Source: Schlesneria sp. (GTDB lineage: Bacteria > Planctomycetota > Planctomycetia > Planctomycetales > Planctomycetaceae). From it: a DNA stretch of 64,000 nt. Numbering within the stretch: the first letter of the stretch is position 1; the number at the start of each line of letters is the position of its first letter. Shown piece by piece: positions 1 through 8,558 of this stretch. A program made the translations under genes and the position numbers. The notes under the pieces are model-generated. The model searched no databases, had not been told where the DNA came from, and was given only the letters and a program-made list of their open reading frames with translations. The stretch lies in contig JAQGHU010000012.1 in assembly GCA_028291515.1 (NCBI GenBank), positions 1 to 64,000 on the forward strand, written 5' to 3'.

Positions 1-536
1 CCCAACGCGAATGCTCGGAACTGGCCGCCAGGCTGATCCGGGAAACTTGTGCCAAACAGCATGTGCCACCTGATCAGCTCACGATTCATTCCGATCGCGG
101 ACCGGCCATGAAGTCCCAGACCGTCGCTCAATTGCTCGCCACTCTGGGAGTCGTCAAATCGCATAGCCGACCCCGGATCTCCAACGACAATCCGTTCTCG
201 GAAAGCCAGTTCAAGACCTTCAAATACCAGCCCGATTTTCCCGACCGCTTCGCGTCCTACAACGAAGCCTTGGCGTATTGCACCGAGTTCTTCCCCTGGT
301 ACAACAATCACCACTACCACTCAGGGCTGGCGATGCTCACCCCCGCCTCCGTGCACTACGGAAACGCAGAGGCCATTGTCGCCAACCGGGGGGTCACCCT
401 GCGGGCGGCTTACGCCGCCCACCCCGAGCGATTCGTCCGCGGTGCACCCCGACACAAAGCCGTTCCCAAAGATGTCTGGATCAATCCCCCCGAACCTCAC
501 AACAATAGCGACCAACAACCAGACCAGAATCCCTAA
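1..536 (+). CDS. IS3-family transposase, C-terminal part (integrase core), truncated by window edge
   Basis: The open frame runs from the first bases of the window to a TAA at 534-536, so the gene starts outside. It encodes the C-terminal half of an rve-type (DDE) integrase core. The motif IHSDRG carries the second catalytic Asp, and NPFSESQFKT carries the catalytic Glu. It continues with the WYNxxHxHSG and TPAxVHYG signatures usual at the end of IS3-group OrfB proteins. A GTG at 63 could be read as a start, but the same frame continues upstream with matching sequence (..LAARLIRETCAKQ..), so it is internal. The first catalytic Asp and the OrfA part are not in view. Whether the element is intact cannot be told from this window. 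The family call is firm; the subgroup is not. Confidence 0.88.
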   Translation, partial: QRECSELAARLIRETCAKQHVPPDQLTIHSDRGPAMKSQTVAQLLATLGVVKSHSRPRISNDNPFSESQFKTFKYQPDFPDRFASYNEALAYCTEFFPWYNNHHYHSGLAMLTPASVHYGNAEAIVANRGVTLRAAYAAHPERFVRGAPRHKAVPKDVWINPPEPHNNSDQQPDQNP

Positions 537-572
537 CTAACTTTGTCTAACTGTCTCAAAATCATTGACACG
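1..572 (+). mobile_element. Right end of an IS3-type insertion sequence (partial)
   Basis: The transposase frame ends at 536. About 15-35 bases later comes TGTCTCAAAATCATTGACA (about 551-569), the kind of short A/T-centred sequence found at the tips of IS3-type elements in this position. The left end is outside the window, so the terminal inverted repeat cannot be matched, and the exact border and any target duplication cannot be fixed. The 572 border is an estimate. Confidence 0.45.
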
Positions 573-785
573 TACCGCCGGAGTTGTGTCATGCAGCCCA
601 TGATACAGCACACTGAGTACTGAGTAATCCCTCACTCCATCCCTCGCCCCTCAGTCCTTCGACCTCAGCCTCCTTTGAAGTACCGTGCGATTCTGACGTA
701 TATTACCGATTCGCGATTTTGCATCGCGAAGTGATCGTCAGACCGACGGCTGAGGCCAGGTCGGAACCGTGAAACAATGAGGGAT

Positions 786-803
786 CGCATGCAATTGCAT
801 GCG
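786..803. promoter_or_regulatory. 18-bp perfect palindrome upstream of the Hsp70-like gene
   Basis: CGCATGCAATTGCATGCG is its own reverse complement over all 18 bases. It ends 16 bases before the ATG at 820, where a leader or operator would lie. No clear Shine-Dalgarno sequence is seen between it and the start. It could be a binding site for a dimeric regulator or could form a hairpin in the mRNA leader. The function is inferred from position and symmetry only. Confidence 0.4.
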
Positions 804-819
804 CGGGCAATAACGTTTA

Positions 820-3657
820 ATGAGCAATGAGCTGCCAACCCAAAGTCGATTTGTCGTCGGCCTCGACCTGGGCACCACAAATTCCGCGATGGCGTATGTC
901 GATACGGACGAACACCCGCGGCGAATCCATACCTTTCCGGTTTTGCAGGTGGTCGCACCAGGACAAATCGAAGCCCGCGATACGCTGCCGTCGTTTCACT
1001 ACCAGCCTGCCAGCGGCGAGTTTCCTGCGGGGGCCACTCGGCTGCCGTGGCAAAAGTCGGATGGGGACCATCTGGTCGGTCACTTTGCCCGGGATCACGG
1101 GACACAGGTTCCGGGTCGCATGATCGCCTCCGCGAAATCCTGGCTTTGTCACAATGGGGTCGACCGCACGGCCAACCTGCTCCCCTGGCAAGGGGCCGAA
1201 GATGTCGAGCGACTGTCGCCGGTCACGGTCAGCGCGCGATACCTGCAGCATTTTCGCGAAGCGTGGGACGCGAAGTTCCCTGAGCATCCACTTGCCGATC
1301 AGGACTTTGTGCTGACTCTGCCAGCGTCATTCGACGAAGTCGCGCGAGAACTGACCGTGAAAGCAGCCCGACAAGCGGGCTTGAACCGGATCTATCTGAT
1401 CGAAGAACCACAGGCGGCGTTCTACGCCTGGATCGACAAGCATGCTCAATCGTGGGATCAACTCGTCACGCCAGGGCAGAAGATCCTCGTTTGCGATGTG
1501 GGAGGCGGGACAACCGACTTCACCTTGATTCGCGTCCGCAAAGGACGTGACGGAGTCGTCCAGTTCCACCGCGTCGCCGTGGGTGATCACTTGATTCTTG
1601 GTGGTGACAACTTCGATCTCGCGCTGGCACATCACCTGGAGCAACGGATCAAGAACGGCGGACAACTGGAAGCCCGCCAATGGAGCGTCCTGGTACGCAG
1701 TTGCCGTCAATTAAAAGAGGCGCTGATGGACGGCCAGGCACCAGAGAAATGGACGCTGACTCTGCCAGGCAGCGGCTCGCGTCTGATCGGCGGCGGGTTG
1801 CAAGTCTCAGTCACGCGCGACGAGGTTCACTCCGTTCTTGTCGATGGCTTCTTCCCCGATGTACCGCTGGATGCCAAGCCGCAAGTTTCACAATCGGGGT
1901 TTCAGGAATTCGGGCTGCCTTACGCTCCCGACGCGGCGATCACAAAGTACCTGGCGCAGTTCCTGACCGCCCATCGCTACGTGGCACTGGAAGGTGATGA
2001 AGCTTCGTCGACCAGCGCCAATGGCCCAGATCCGGCTCGCCCCGATATCGTACTTTTCAACGGTGGCGTGTTTGGGTCGCCCATCCTGCAGCAGCGGATC
2101 ATTACCGCGTTGGAGCACTGGTTCCGCAAATCCGATCCGAACTGGTCGCCGCTGGTGTTGGAGAACGAACGACTCGACCTGGCGGTCGCGCGCGGTGCCG
2201 CTTATTACGGAATGGTTCGACGCGGCGAAGGGGTTCGCATCGCCGCAGGGTTGGCTCGGACGTATTACATCGGGGTCGAAGATGCTCGGCATGGCTCGCG
2301 CGCCCTCTGCCTGTTGCCAGCAGGGATCGAACCGGGCCAGGAAGTCGACCTGACGCAGCATCAGTTTCAATTGCTCGTTTCGCAGCCGATTGAATTTCCG
2401 TTGTTTGTCTCCAGCACACGACTGACCGACAAACCAGGCGAACTGGTCGAAGTCGATCCCGAGCAAATCAAATCGCTGCCGCCGATCCGCACGGTCTTGA
2501 AGTCCAGCAAGTCGAAAGACGCCGCGTCGATCGCGGTCATCTTGAAAGCGAAGTTGACAGAAATCGGGACGCTCGACCTCTGGTGTTCGGAAGTGGATGG
2601 CAAGCGATCATGGAAACTATTGTTCGACGTTCGTTCGGCGACGCACACGGATATCGCGGCCCATGATGCCGCGGGCGAAAGCCAAGGGCTGTTCGATGAC
2701 AGTCTGCGCCAGGTCGCTGATGAAGTGATCCAGCAGACATTCGCCCCAGGCTCAGCAGCAGGCCGCGAAACGCCGGACCCCGCCTCTCTAATGAAGCGAT
2801 TGGCCGAGTCGCTCGGCGCAAACCGAGAGGAATGGCCGACATCACTGCTGCGCCAGTTGTGGGAAACCTTGATCGAAGTCGAATCTGGTCGACGCCGCAG
2901 TGCTCAGCATGAGGCGCGTTGGTTGAACTTGCTGGGATTTGCTCTGCGGCCCGGATACGGGTTGGCGGTGGACGACTGGCGCGTCGCCGAGACCTGGAAA
3001 CTGTTGCACGGCAAGCAAGTGTTTGGGACACCCGCCGGACGCACGGAATCCCTGATTCTGTGGAGACGCGTCGCGGGCGGCCTGACAGCGGGTCAGCAGC
3101 AGGCGCTGGCCACGCCGCTGATCGCGTCAGTCCGACAAGGCTTGCGACAGACTCCCGGCAAGGGTGGCGACTTTGGCGGCAATCAGCATGAAGCGGCCGA
3201 GACGCTACGGTTGCTTGGTGCGTGTGAACTGCTGTCTCCCGCGGCAAAGCATGAAATCGGGGAGCTTTGCCTGGAGGTGCTCAATCGCGAACGATTCACG
3301 GCGTTGCACTCAGCCGCCTACTGGGCAATGGGCCGTATCGGAGCCCGCAAGCTCGTCTATGGTCCGCTCAACGGAGTCGTCTCGCCCGACGTGGTCGCTC
3401 GCTGGCTGATTCGCTTGACCAAAGTGGGCAATGACGAAGCCCTGGCCTCGTTCGCCGTAATGCAACTCGCCCGCAAGACGGGCGACCGATACCGAGACAT
3501 TGATGACGCGACGCGCAAGAACGTCGAGGCCTGGATGGACCGCGTCTCATCCCCACAGCGATATCGCCAACTAGTCCGCGAAGTCGGTTCGCTGGAGTCG
3601 GAAGACCAAGCGTTGATCTTCGGTGAGGCCTTGCCGAAGGGATTGAGGATCCTTTGA
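820..3657 (+). CDS. Hsp70-family ATPase with long C-terminal extension
   Basis: 945 residues. The N-terminal ~450 residues are an actin-like Hsp70 ATPase domain. The phosphate-1 loop GLDLGTTNSA is at residues 14-23, the phosphate-2 loop DVGGGTTDF is at about 225-233, and the adenosine motif VLFNGGVFGSP is at about 410. Members of this group (HscC/YegD-like and larger planctomycete forms) are cytoplasmic chaperone ATPases. After the ATPase part there is no recognisable DnaK-type substrate-binding sandwich with EEVD-like tail. Residues ~600-945 are instead a mostly helical region seen in long bacterial Hsp70 homologues (I believe DUF3731-like, not verified). At 945 residues it is about 300 longer than DnaK. 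The frame ends 14 bp from the convergent aldehyde dehydrogenase gene. No DnaJ or GrpE gene lies nearby, so its co-chaperones are unknown. Confidence 0.9.
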   Translation: MSNELPTQSRFVVGLDLGTTNSAMAYVDTDEHPRRIHTFPVLQVVAPGQIEARDTLPSFHYQPASGEFPAGATRLPWQKSDGDHLVGHFARDHGTQVPGRMIASAKSWLCHNGVDRTANLLPWQGAEDVERLSPVTVSARYLQHFREAWDAKFPEHPLADQDFVLTLPASFDEVARELTVKAARQAGLNRIYLIEEPQAAFYAWIDKHAQSWDQLVTPGQKILVCDVGGGTTDFTLIRVRKGRDGVVQFHRVAVGDHLILGGDNFDLALAHHLEQRIKNGGQLEARQWSVLVRSCRQLKEALMDGQAPEKWTLTLPGSGSRLIGGGLQVSVTRDEVHSVLVDGFFPDVPLDAKPQVSQSGFQEFGLPYAPDAAITKYLAQFLTAHRYVALEGDEASSTSANGPDPARPDIVLFNGGVFGSPILQQRIITALEHWFRKSDPNWSPLVLENERLDLAVARGAAYYGMVRRGEGVRIAAGLARTYYIGVEDARHGSRALCLLPAGIEPGQEVDLTQHQFQLLVSQPIEFPLFVSSTRLTDKPGELVEVDPEQIKSLPPIRTVLKSSKSKDAASIAVILKAKLTEIGTLDLWCSEVDGKRSWKLLFDVRSATHTDIAAHDAAGESQGLFDDSLRQVADEVIQQTFAPGSAAGRETPDPASLMKRLAESLGANREEWPTSLLRQLWETLIEVESGRRRSAQHEARWLNLLGFALRPGYGLAVDDWRVAETWKLLHGKQVFGTPAGRTESLILWRRVAGGLTAGQQQALATPLIASVRQGLRQTPGKGGDFGGNQHEAAETLRLLGACELLSPAAKHEIGELCLEVLNRERFTALHSAAYWAMGRIGARKLVYGPLNGVVSPDVVARWLIRLTKVGNDEALASFAVMQLARKTGDRYRDIDDATRKNVEAWMDRVSSPQRYRQLVREVGSLESEDQALIFGEALPKGLRIL

Positions 3658-3671
3658 CACTTCGTGAACCG

Positions 3672-5081
3672 TTAGTGGATGACAACCATCTTTTCTTCGG
3701 TCATTTCGCGAATTGCATAGTAAGGGCCTTCCTTACCGAACCCGCTGTCCTTCAACCCACCGTAAGGCATCAAATCCGCTCGCCACTGGGTTCCCCAGTT
3801 GATATGGAGATTACCAGCATCGACTTCGCGAGCGAACCGCATGGCTCGGTCAATATCTTGAGTGAAGATACTGGCAGACAGGCCGTAGTTCGTGCCGTTG
3901 GCAAGTGCGATCGCTTCATCGAAGGAGGTGAAGGGGGTCACCGCGACCGCGGGGCCAAACAGTTCTTCGCAACTGACTCGTTGCTTCGGATCGACATCGC
4001 ACAGGATCGTGGGCGAGTGCATCGTGCCGGTTCGCTGACCACCGGTCACCAGTTTCGCGCCACCGGAGACAGCTTCCTTGATCCACGATTGAACGCGCTC
4101 GGCATCAGCTTCGCGAATCATCGGTCCCATCTTCGTGGCAGGATCGAGCGGATCGCCGGTTGTCAGGGCTTCGACCTTCGGCTTCAGGGCATCGATAAAG
4201 TCACCGTAAAGAGATCGCGAGGTCAGGATTCGCTGGGCCGAAATACAGACTTGCCCGGCATTCGAATAACCAGCAGAGGCCACCAGCTTGGCCGCTTTTT
4301 CAAGGTCGGCATCGTCCATGATGATGATCGGACTGTTGCTGCCCAGTTCCATGGTGACTTTTTTCGCACCCGCCATCTGACAGATAGACTCGCCAACGGA
4401 ATGACTTCCGGTGAAGCTGATCTTTCGCACACGTTTGTCCGTGCAAATCGCTTTTCCAAGCTCTCCACCCGGGCCGGTAACACAGGCGATGGCTTGCGGA
4501 GGCAATCCCGCGTCCAACAGAACCTCGACCAGTTTCAATGCGGTCAACGGTGTGTTACCGGCCGGTTTGATCAACACGGCATTCCCGCCCGCCAGCGCCG
4601 GTCCCACCTTATGGGTGACGAGGTTCAGAGGAAAGTTAAACGGACAGATGGCTGCAACAATACCGCAGGGGACTCGTAGCGTGAACCCAAACTTCCCCGC
4701 TCCACCTGGTGCTGCGTCCAATGGAATCATCTCGCCGACGATCCGTTTGGCTTCCTCGGCCGAGACATCCAGCGTCTCGGCGGCGCGACTGACTTCCATC
4801 CGGCTCTCCGCAAGGATCTTCCCTTCTTCCAGAGTGATCGTCCGGGCGATGTCCTCGGTGCGATCCTTCAGCAATCGCGCCGCCGATCGAAGTATCTCAC
4901 AACGATCGGCAGAGGACATCGCCCGCATCAAGCGAGCCCCTTCGACAAGAGTCGCCAGAGCCGCATCGACATCGGCACTAGAACCACGTGGCACGGTATC
5001 AACCACCTCGCCGTTGAACGGATTGATGACATCAATCTTCTGGTCGCGATCCTGCCACCGACCGGCGATGAACATCTGCAT
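3672..5081 (-). CDS. NAD(P)-dependent aldehyde dehydrogenase
   Basis: 469 residues, normal for the ALDH superfamily. Cofactor-binding and catalytic elements are in place: PFNFPLN with Asn149, FTGSxxVG at 223-230, the general base Glu245 in MELGSNSP, and the nucleophile Cys279 in GQVCISAQR. The C-terminal EELFGPAVAV and NYGLSASIFT blocks are also present. The enzyme should oxidise a soluble aldehyde to the acid in the cytoplasm. The Gly-Ser variant of the nucleotide loop and the ISAQR context resemble lactaldehyde, glyceraldehyde-3-phosphate and phosphonoacetaldehyde dehydrogenases, but the substrate cannot be read from the sequence. It has no operon partner: the downstream neighbour is convergent and the upstream HD gene is separated by 124 bp on the same strand. 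Confidence 0.9.
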   Translation of the reverse strand: MQMFIAGRWQDRDQKIDVINPFNGEVVDTVPRGSSADVDAALATLVEGARLMRAMSSADRCEILRSAARLLKDRTEDIARTITLEEGKILAESRMEVSRAAETLDVSAEEAKRIVGEMIPLDAAPGGAGKFGFTLRVPCGIVAAICPFNFPLNLVTHKVGPALAGGNAVLIKPAGNTPLTALKLVEVLLDAGLPPQAIACVTGPGGELGKAICTDKRVRKISFTGSHSVGESICQMAGAKKVTMELGSNSPIIIMDDADLEKAAKLVASAGYSNAGQVCISAQRILTSRSLYGDFIDALKPKVEALTTGDPLDPATKMGPMIREADAERVQSWIKEAVSGGAKLVTGGQRTGTMHSPTILCDVDPKQRVSCEELFGPAVAVTPFTSFDEAIALANGTNYGLSASIFTQDIDRAMRFAREVDAGNLHINWGTQWRADLMPYGGLKDSGFGKEGPYYAIREMTEEKMVVIH

Positions 5082-5205
5082 GATTGATCCTCACGTTGCT
5101 TGCGGTGGAACGAGTCACAGCCCGTACTTGCTGACGCTTTCTGAACATCTTACGCCGTGTCTGGTTCCCCGCAAACAAAGGGCCAGTGAGGTCGATGTGC
5201 TCGCA

Positions 5206-5865
5206 TCAGTTTGCCCACGGCGAATTCAGGATCACGCTGCAGAAATTAGTAGGCTTGAAGTTTGGATTCTTCAGCGCCAGCACATCGCTCTTGATGTTGC
5301 CGAATGTCGTATCCGGCTTGTGTTGAATCCCGTCGTAGAACGCGTTGATGATCTCGTTCTTAAAATCACTCTCGCGTGGATGTGATGCGACAACCGCATT
5401 GCGTTCGCCGTCCGAATACGACGAATACTTGATTCCCACAACGTCCATCTCCACTCCTGCCGACACCAGAGCCACCACGGGATGCATGTGCTGTGGGATC
5501 CCCGGTGTGGTGTGCAGAGCGATCGCGTTCCAGACCGTATCGATATCGGCTTCGTTGATCTCGTGCGAACGCAAGAAGTCTCTGGCGGCGTTCGCGCCGT
5601 CAACTTCAAATCGATCGTTCTGGCTTCTATAGGCCGGGACCAGGCCGACATCATGAAACATGGCACCAACGTAGAGCATTTCGGAATCGAACTTCAAGCC
5701 GCGATGCTTCCCCGCCAAAGCGCCGAAGTAGTAGACGCGACTGGAGTGATTGAACAACAAGGGCGATTCGGTGTCGCGGACAAACTCGGTCACTTCGTGA
5801 GCCAGCTTGCTGTCAGGAACGCTGACGCCAGAGACATTATGGGGCGTTGTCGATTTCGTGTTCAT
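5206..5865 (-). CDS. HD-domain hydrolase, cyanamide-hydratase-like
   Basis: 219 residues from the ATG at 5865, chosen because an AAGGAA ribosome-binding site precedes it by 7 bases; a TTG two codons upstream is less likely. Metal ligands of an HD domain are visible: His40 in LLFNHSSRVYYFG, His71-Asp72 in MFHDVGL, and a later His in ALHTTPG. The LxNHSxRVY start and the HTTPG block resemble the HD family that includes fungal cyanamide hydratase (a zinc lyase) more than the cyclic-di-GMP or dGTPase HD groups. Its real substrate is unknown. It is transcribed away from a GlxA-type regulator 143 bp away, an arrangement in which the regulator commonly controls the neighbour. Confidence 0.8.
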   Translation of the reverse strand: MNTKSTTPHNVSGVSVPDSKLAHEVTEFVRDTESPLLFNHSSRVYYFGALAGKHRGLKFDSEMLYVGAMFHDVGLVPAYRSQNDRFEVDGANAARDFLRSHEINEADIDTVWNAIALHTTPGIPQHMHPVVALVSAGVEMDVVGIKYSSYSDGERNAVVASHPRESDFKNEIINAFYDGIQHKPDTTFGNIKSDVLALKNPNFKPTNFCSVILNSPWAN

Positions 5866-5897
5866 GGTCAAGTTCCTTTTGCTGGAGACGGCATTGT

Positions 5898-5915
5898 GGC
5901 CTCGACATTGAGGCC
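5898..5915. promoter_or_regulatory. Inverted repeat in the HD/GlxA divergent intergenic region
   Basis: GGCCTC-GACATT-GAGGCC has perfect 6-bp arms around a 6-bp spacer. It lies 33 bp upstream of the HD-gene start and 94 bp upstream of the regulator start. An AraC-type or other dimeric regulator could bind here to control both genes. This is inferred from symmetry and position. Confidence 0.4.
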
Positions 5916-6008
5916 GTCTTATCTAAGATTACAGTCGCTCGCGTTTGTCCTAATACGGCGATCTACGTCACTTAAGGACATTCAACGCGTAATCAGGACA
6001 CCGGTGAG

Positions 6009-6983
6009 ATGGTTGCAGCAGCTCGCGTGATTTCGATCGTTGCCCCACCGAATGTTCAGCTCCTGGATGTCTGCGGTCCGCTGGATGTTTTCGCGGAAGC
6101 CAACTCGCAATTGGGAAGACCGGCGTATCGGTTGCAGGTGCTGGGAACGACGGCTGGACCGATTCGATCATCATCCGGAGTGCGATTAGTTGCCGATCGA
6201 ATCATCGGCGATCCTGCGATCGAGAAATCGCATACGCTGCTCGTTGCTGGCTCGCCCAAGTTGGCCGAATTGAAACCGGCGCCTCGGGTACTGAACTGGC
6301 TGAGCGAGCAGGCACCTCGGGCCAGGTGTTACGGGTCGGTCTGCAGCGGAGCATTCCTATTGGCTGCTGCGGGATTGCTCAATCGACGACGAGTCACCAC
6401 TCACTGGGCGGTCGCCGATCAACTGGCTGAGACCTATCCCGAGTTGTTGGTCGACAAGGATGCAATCTACATCCACGATGGTCCCGTCCGCACTGCTGCT
6501 GGAGTCACCGCGGGAATGGATCTGGCGCTGGCTCTGGTGGAAGAGGATCTTGGCCGGCCAGTGGCACTCAGCGTTGCCAGGCAACTGGTCATGTTCTTCA
6601 AACGCCCGGGAGGACAACTGCAATTCAGTCGTGGCGCGACGGCGGTTCCAGCGGGACGTTCCGTGCTTCAGGAATTGCAGCGCTGGGTGGCGAGTTACCC
6701 CGCCGAGGATCACTCTGTCACCAAGCTCGCTGAACGAGCGGGACTGAGTCCGCGCCACTTTGGCCGACTCTTCGCGTCCGAGATCGGAGTTACTCCCGCC
6801 GTCTGGGTGGAGTCAGCTCGAGTCGAAGCATGCCGCCGTCTGCTGGAAATAGGAGATAGCTCTCCCAAGGAAGTGGCGACGAAGTGCGGCTTCGGCAACA
6901 CCGACGTCTTGCGTCGGGCATTCTACCGCCATGTGGGGATCTCGCCCGCTGAGTATCGCAAACGTTTCAAACGCGAAAGCTGA
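6009..6983 (+). CDS. GlxA-family transcriptional regulator (DJ-1/PfpI-like + AraC HTH)
   Basis: 324 residues. Residues ~5-190 form a DJ-1/PfpI-type amidotransferase-like domain. The nucleophile-elbow Cys112 is in YGSVCSGAFLLA, followed by TTHWAVADQLAE as in GlxA and ArgR-type AraC proteins. Residues ~215-320 form an AraC double helix-turn-helix, with LAERAGLSPRHFGRLF as the first HTH and CGFGNTDVLRRAFYRHVG as the second. Proteins of this type sense small metabolites with the N-terminal domain and usually activate nearby genes. The divergent HD hydrolase gene is the obvious candidate target. The ATG at 6009 has GGTGAG shortly before it. Confidence 0.93.
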   Translation: MVAAARVISIVAPPNVQLLDVCGPLDVFAEANSQLGRPAYRLQVLGTTAGPIRSSSGVRLVADRIIGDPAIEKSHTLLVAGSPKLAELKPAPRVLNWLSEQAPRARCYGSVCSGAFLLAAAGLLNRRRVTTHWAVADQLAETYPELLVDKDAIYIHDGPVRTAAGVTAGMDLALALVEEDLGRPVALSVARQLVMFFKRPGGQLQFSRGATAVPAGRSVLQELQRWVASYPAEDHSVTKLAERAGLSPRHFGRLFASEIGVTPAVWVESARVEACRRLLEIGDSSPKEVATKCGFGNTDVLRRAFYRHVGISPAEYRKRFKRES

Positions 6984-7216
6984 ATGGCGAGCTCGCTATG
7001 CACGACCAGCAGGAGACTTCGAATTGTGGCATCAATGTCAGCTTGGAACCGATAGATTTCCAGCAATACGGTGTTTAATAGAACCTCAGCGCAAGTGGCC
7101 TCAAGCATGTCCTCTCTTTCGTGTAAGCAACGCAACCGGCCATTCACGGAGAGAGCTTTGAGGGCGTAAACTGTATCAGTCCACAGCAAATCAAACGGCA
7201 ATTGCGAGGTGACATC

Positions 7217-8047
7217 ATGCAGAATTACAGGTCCAAGGTGGTCTGGCTGTTGGTAATCACACTGGCAGGTCTGGCTGGTGCGTCTCCTACGCAAGCGTGG
7301 TACGGGCACCGCAACAATCGCTCGTACCGTTCGGGGCGAATGAACAATCGCATGGCGGGAGTCCAGAAGGCATCGACGGCGCTGGCTGCGGCGCAGTCGC
7401 GGCTCTATGCGGCGCGAGCGAACTCGGCGAGGCAGCTTCGCCAGGCGCGGTATCAGGCCCAAAATTCGTCGGGGCTGCTCTCTGCGAAATCGGCGGACCT
7501 GCATGCGAACCGTGACTATCAGGCCGCGCGAGATGCGGTCGTCAACAAGTTGAAGACCACCAATCCCGAATTTCGAGACCTGCTAGCTCAAGCCAACACC
7601 AAGCGAGATCGGATCGCCGCACTGGCGAAATCGGGGGACTCGCCCGATGAGATGCAGAGGCTCTCTACCGAGTTGAGAACCGTGTCCCGCAAGGTGACAC
7701 TGATCGAGGATCAGGCAGTCAATGCCGACCCCGCCGCCCGCGAAATTGCCAGTCAGAAACCAGACGTTCATTCGTCGCTGCAAGCAGCAGAGAAAGCGGT
7801 GCAGGCTGCGATCGCGCAGGATCCGGGGGTCCAAGCGGCCCAAAAACAATTGAACCAGGCGTCCCTGCAGGCTCAGCAGGCGTCCGCACGGTACAACAAT
7901 GCGCTGGGGTCGGCCAATTCAATGGGGATGTACGGTCGAGGAAACTCGCGCGGGCGACGCGGATACGGCGTGATTGTGATGAATGCCGGTTACTCGCACG
8001 GATCACACCACCATCACGTCCATCACGCGGTCCTGCATCGACGTTGA
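7217..8047 (+). CDS. Secreted coiled-coil protein with His-rich C-terminus, unknown function
   Basis: 276 residues. The ATG at 7217 is preferred to an in-frame TTG at 7202 because GAGGTG (7206-7211) lies five bases before it. A signal peptide is clear (hydrophobic WLLVITLAGLAGAS, cleavage likely after TQA). Residues ~35-230 are Ala/Gln/Arg-rich and strongly helical, with heptad-like spacing typical of a coiled coil. The last ~40 residues change to Gly/Arg/Tyr-rich sequence and then a His cluster (SHGSHHHHVHHAVLHRR) that could bind metal or act as a flexible tail. I do not recognise the family. The protein is probably periplasmic or outer-surface. It stands alone between the GlxA regulator and another small exported protein. 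Confidence 0.75.
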   Translation: MQNYRSKVVWLLVITLAGLAGASPTQAWYGHRNNRSYRSGRMNNRMAGVQKASTALAAAQSRLYAARANSARQLRQARYQAQNSSGLLSAKSADLHANRDYQAARDAVVNKLKTTNPEFRDLLAQANTKRDRIAALAKSGDSPDEMQRLSTELRTVSRKVTLIEDQAVNADPAAREIASQKPDVHSSLQAAEKAVQAAIAQDPGVQAAQKQLNQASLQAQQASARYNNALGSANSMGMYGRGNSRGRRGYGVIVMNAGYSHGSHHHHVHHAVLHRR

Positions 8048-8134
8048 CGCACTGTTCATCTCATAGTGATTCGCTTGTGGATTGCTGACGAACTAGATCA
8101 GTTTCCTTCCCCTCCAATTTGAAGGTCCACACCT

Positions 8135-8506
8135 ATGGCAGACAGCGTCTCGACAGGGCTTCCCCAATGGACAACTCGCGCGGGCCTGATTGCCGCGGTC
8201 GCGATCGGCCTGACAGCGATTTGGAACTTGCCGGTGGCATCCGCCCAAAAGGACAAGCCCGCTCAGGTCAATGAAGATCACGGCCGCGAATCGGCGAATC
8301 TCAAGCAGGCGTTCGGCGGCATGCAGGTCGATCTGTTCTTCGTGATGGGAGAACTCGAATCTCAGAAGCCGGGACTGGCCGGGGTGAAATTCATTGACGC
8401 GGTCGATGTGACGGGGAAGGAGTTGCTTCGTTTCGAACGCGCCGGCGAATCCTGGTTAATCGATCCAGATACTGTTTTCGCCTATCACCTGCATAAGGCG
8501 AAGTAA
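8135..8506 (+). CDS. Small exported or membrane-anchored protein, unknown function
   Basis: 123 residues. One hydrophobic stretch (about 17-35, AGLIAAVAIGLTAIWNLPVA) ends in ASAQ and looks like a signal peptide with a longer than usual N-region; it could instead stay as an anchor. The remaining ~85 residues are soluble, with no cysteines and no motif I recognise. The coding frame is supported by a plausible AAGG ribosome-binding site upstream, a codon pattern like that of its neighbours, and a clean stop before the ArsR operator. No function is assigned. Confidence 0.6.
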   Translation: MADSVSTGLPQWTTRAGLIAAVAIGLTAIWNLPVASAQKDKPAQVNEDHGRESANLKQAFGGMQVDLFFVMGELESQKPGLAGVKFIDAVDVTGKELLRFERAGESWLIDPDTVFAYHLHKAK

Positions 8507-8529
8507 CAAGCAGCGCGAGCCACTTGCTG

Positions 8530-8547
8530 TGCAACTTTACGGTTGCA
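8530..8547. promoter_or_regulatory. Probable ArsR-type operator (TGCAAC-N6-GTTGCA)
   Basis: A perfect inverted repeat of TGCAAC and GTTGCA arms with a six-base spacer sits 11 bases before the ATG at 8559 of the ArsR-family gene. TGCAAC/GTTGCA half-sites overlapping the promoter are typical for autoregulated ArsR repressors of this subgroup. Its position also argues against the GTG at 8529 as the start, since the operator would then be coding. Confidence 0.65.
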
Positions 8548-8558
8548 TAATAGCGAGT

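Noticed and set aside
4411-5385. Long plus-strand frame across the aldehyde dehydrogenase and into the HD gene
   Set aside because: It crosses two real genes on the other strand, has a Ser/Arg/Ala-rich composition typical of a shadow frame and lacks a ribosome-binding site.
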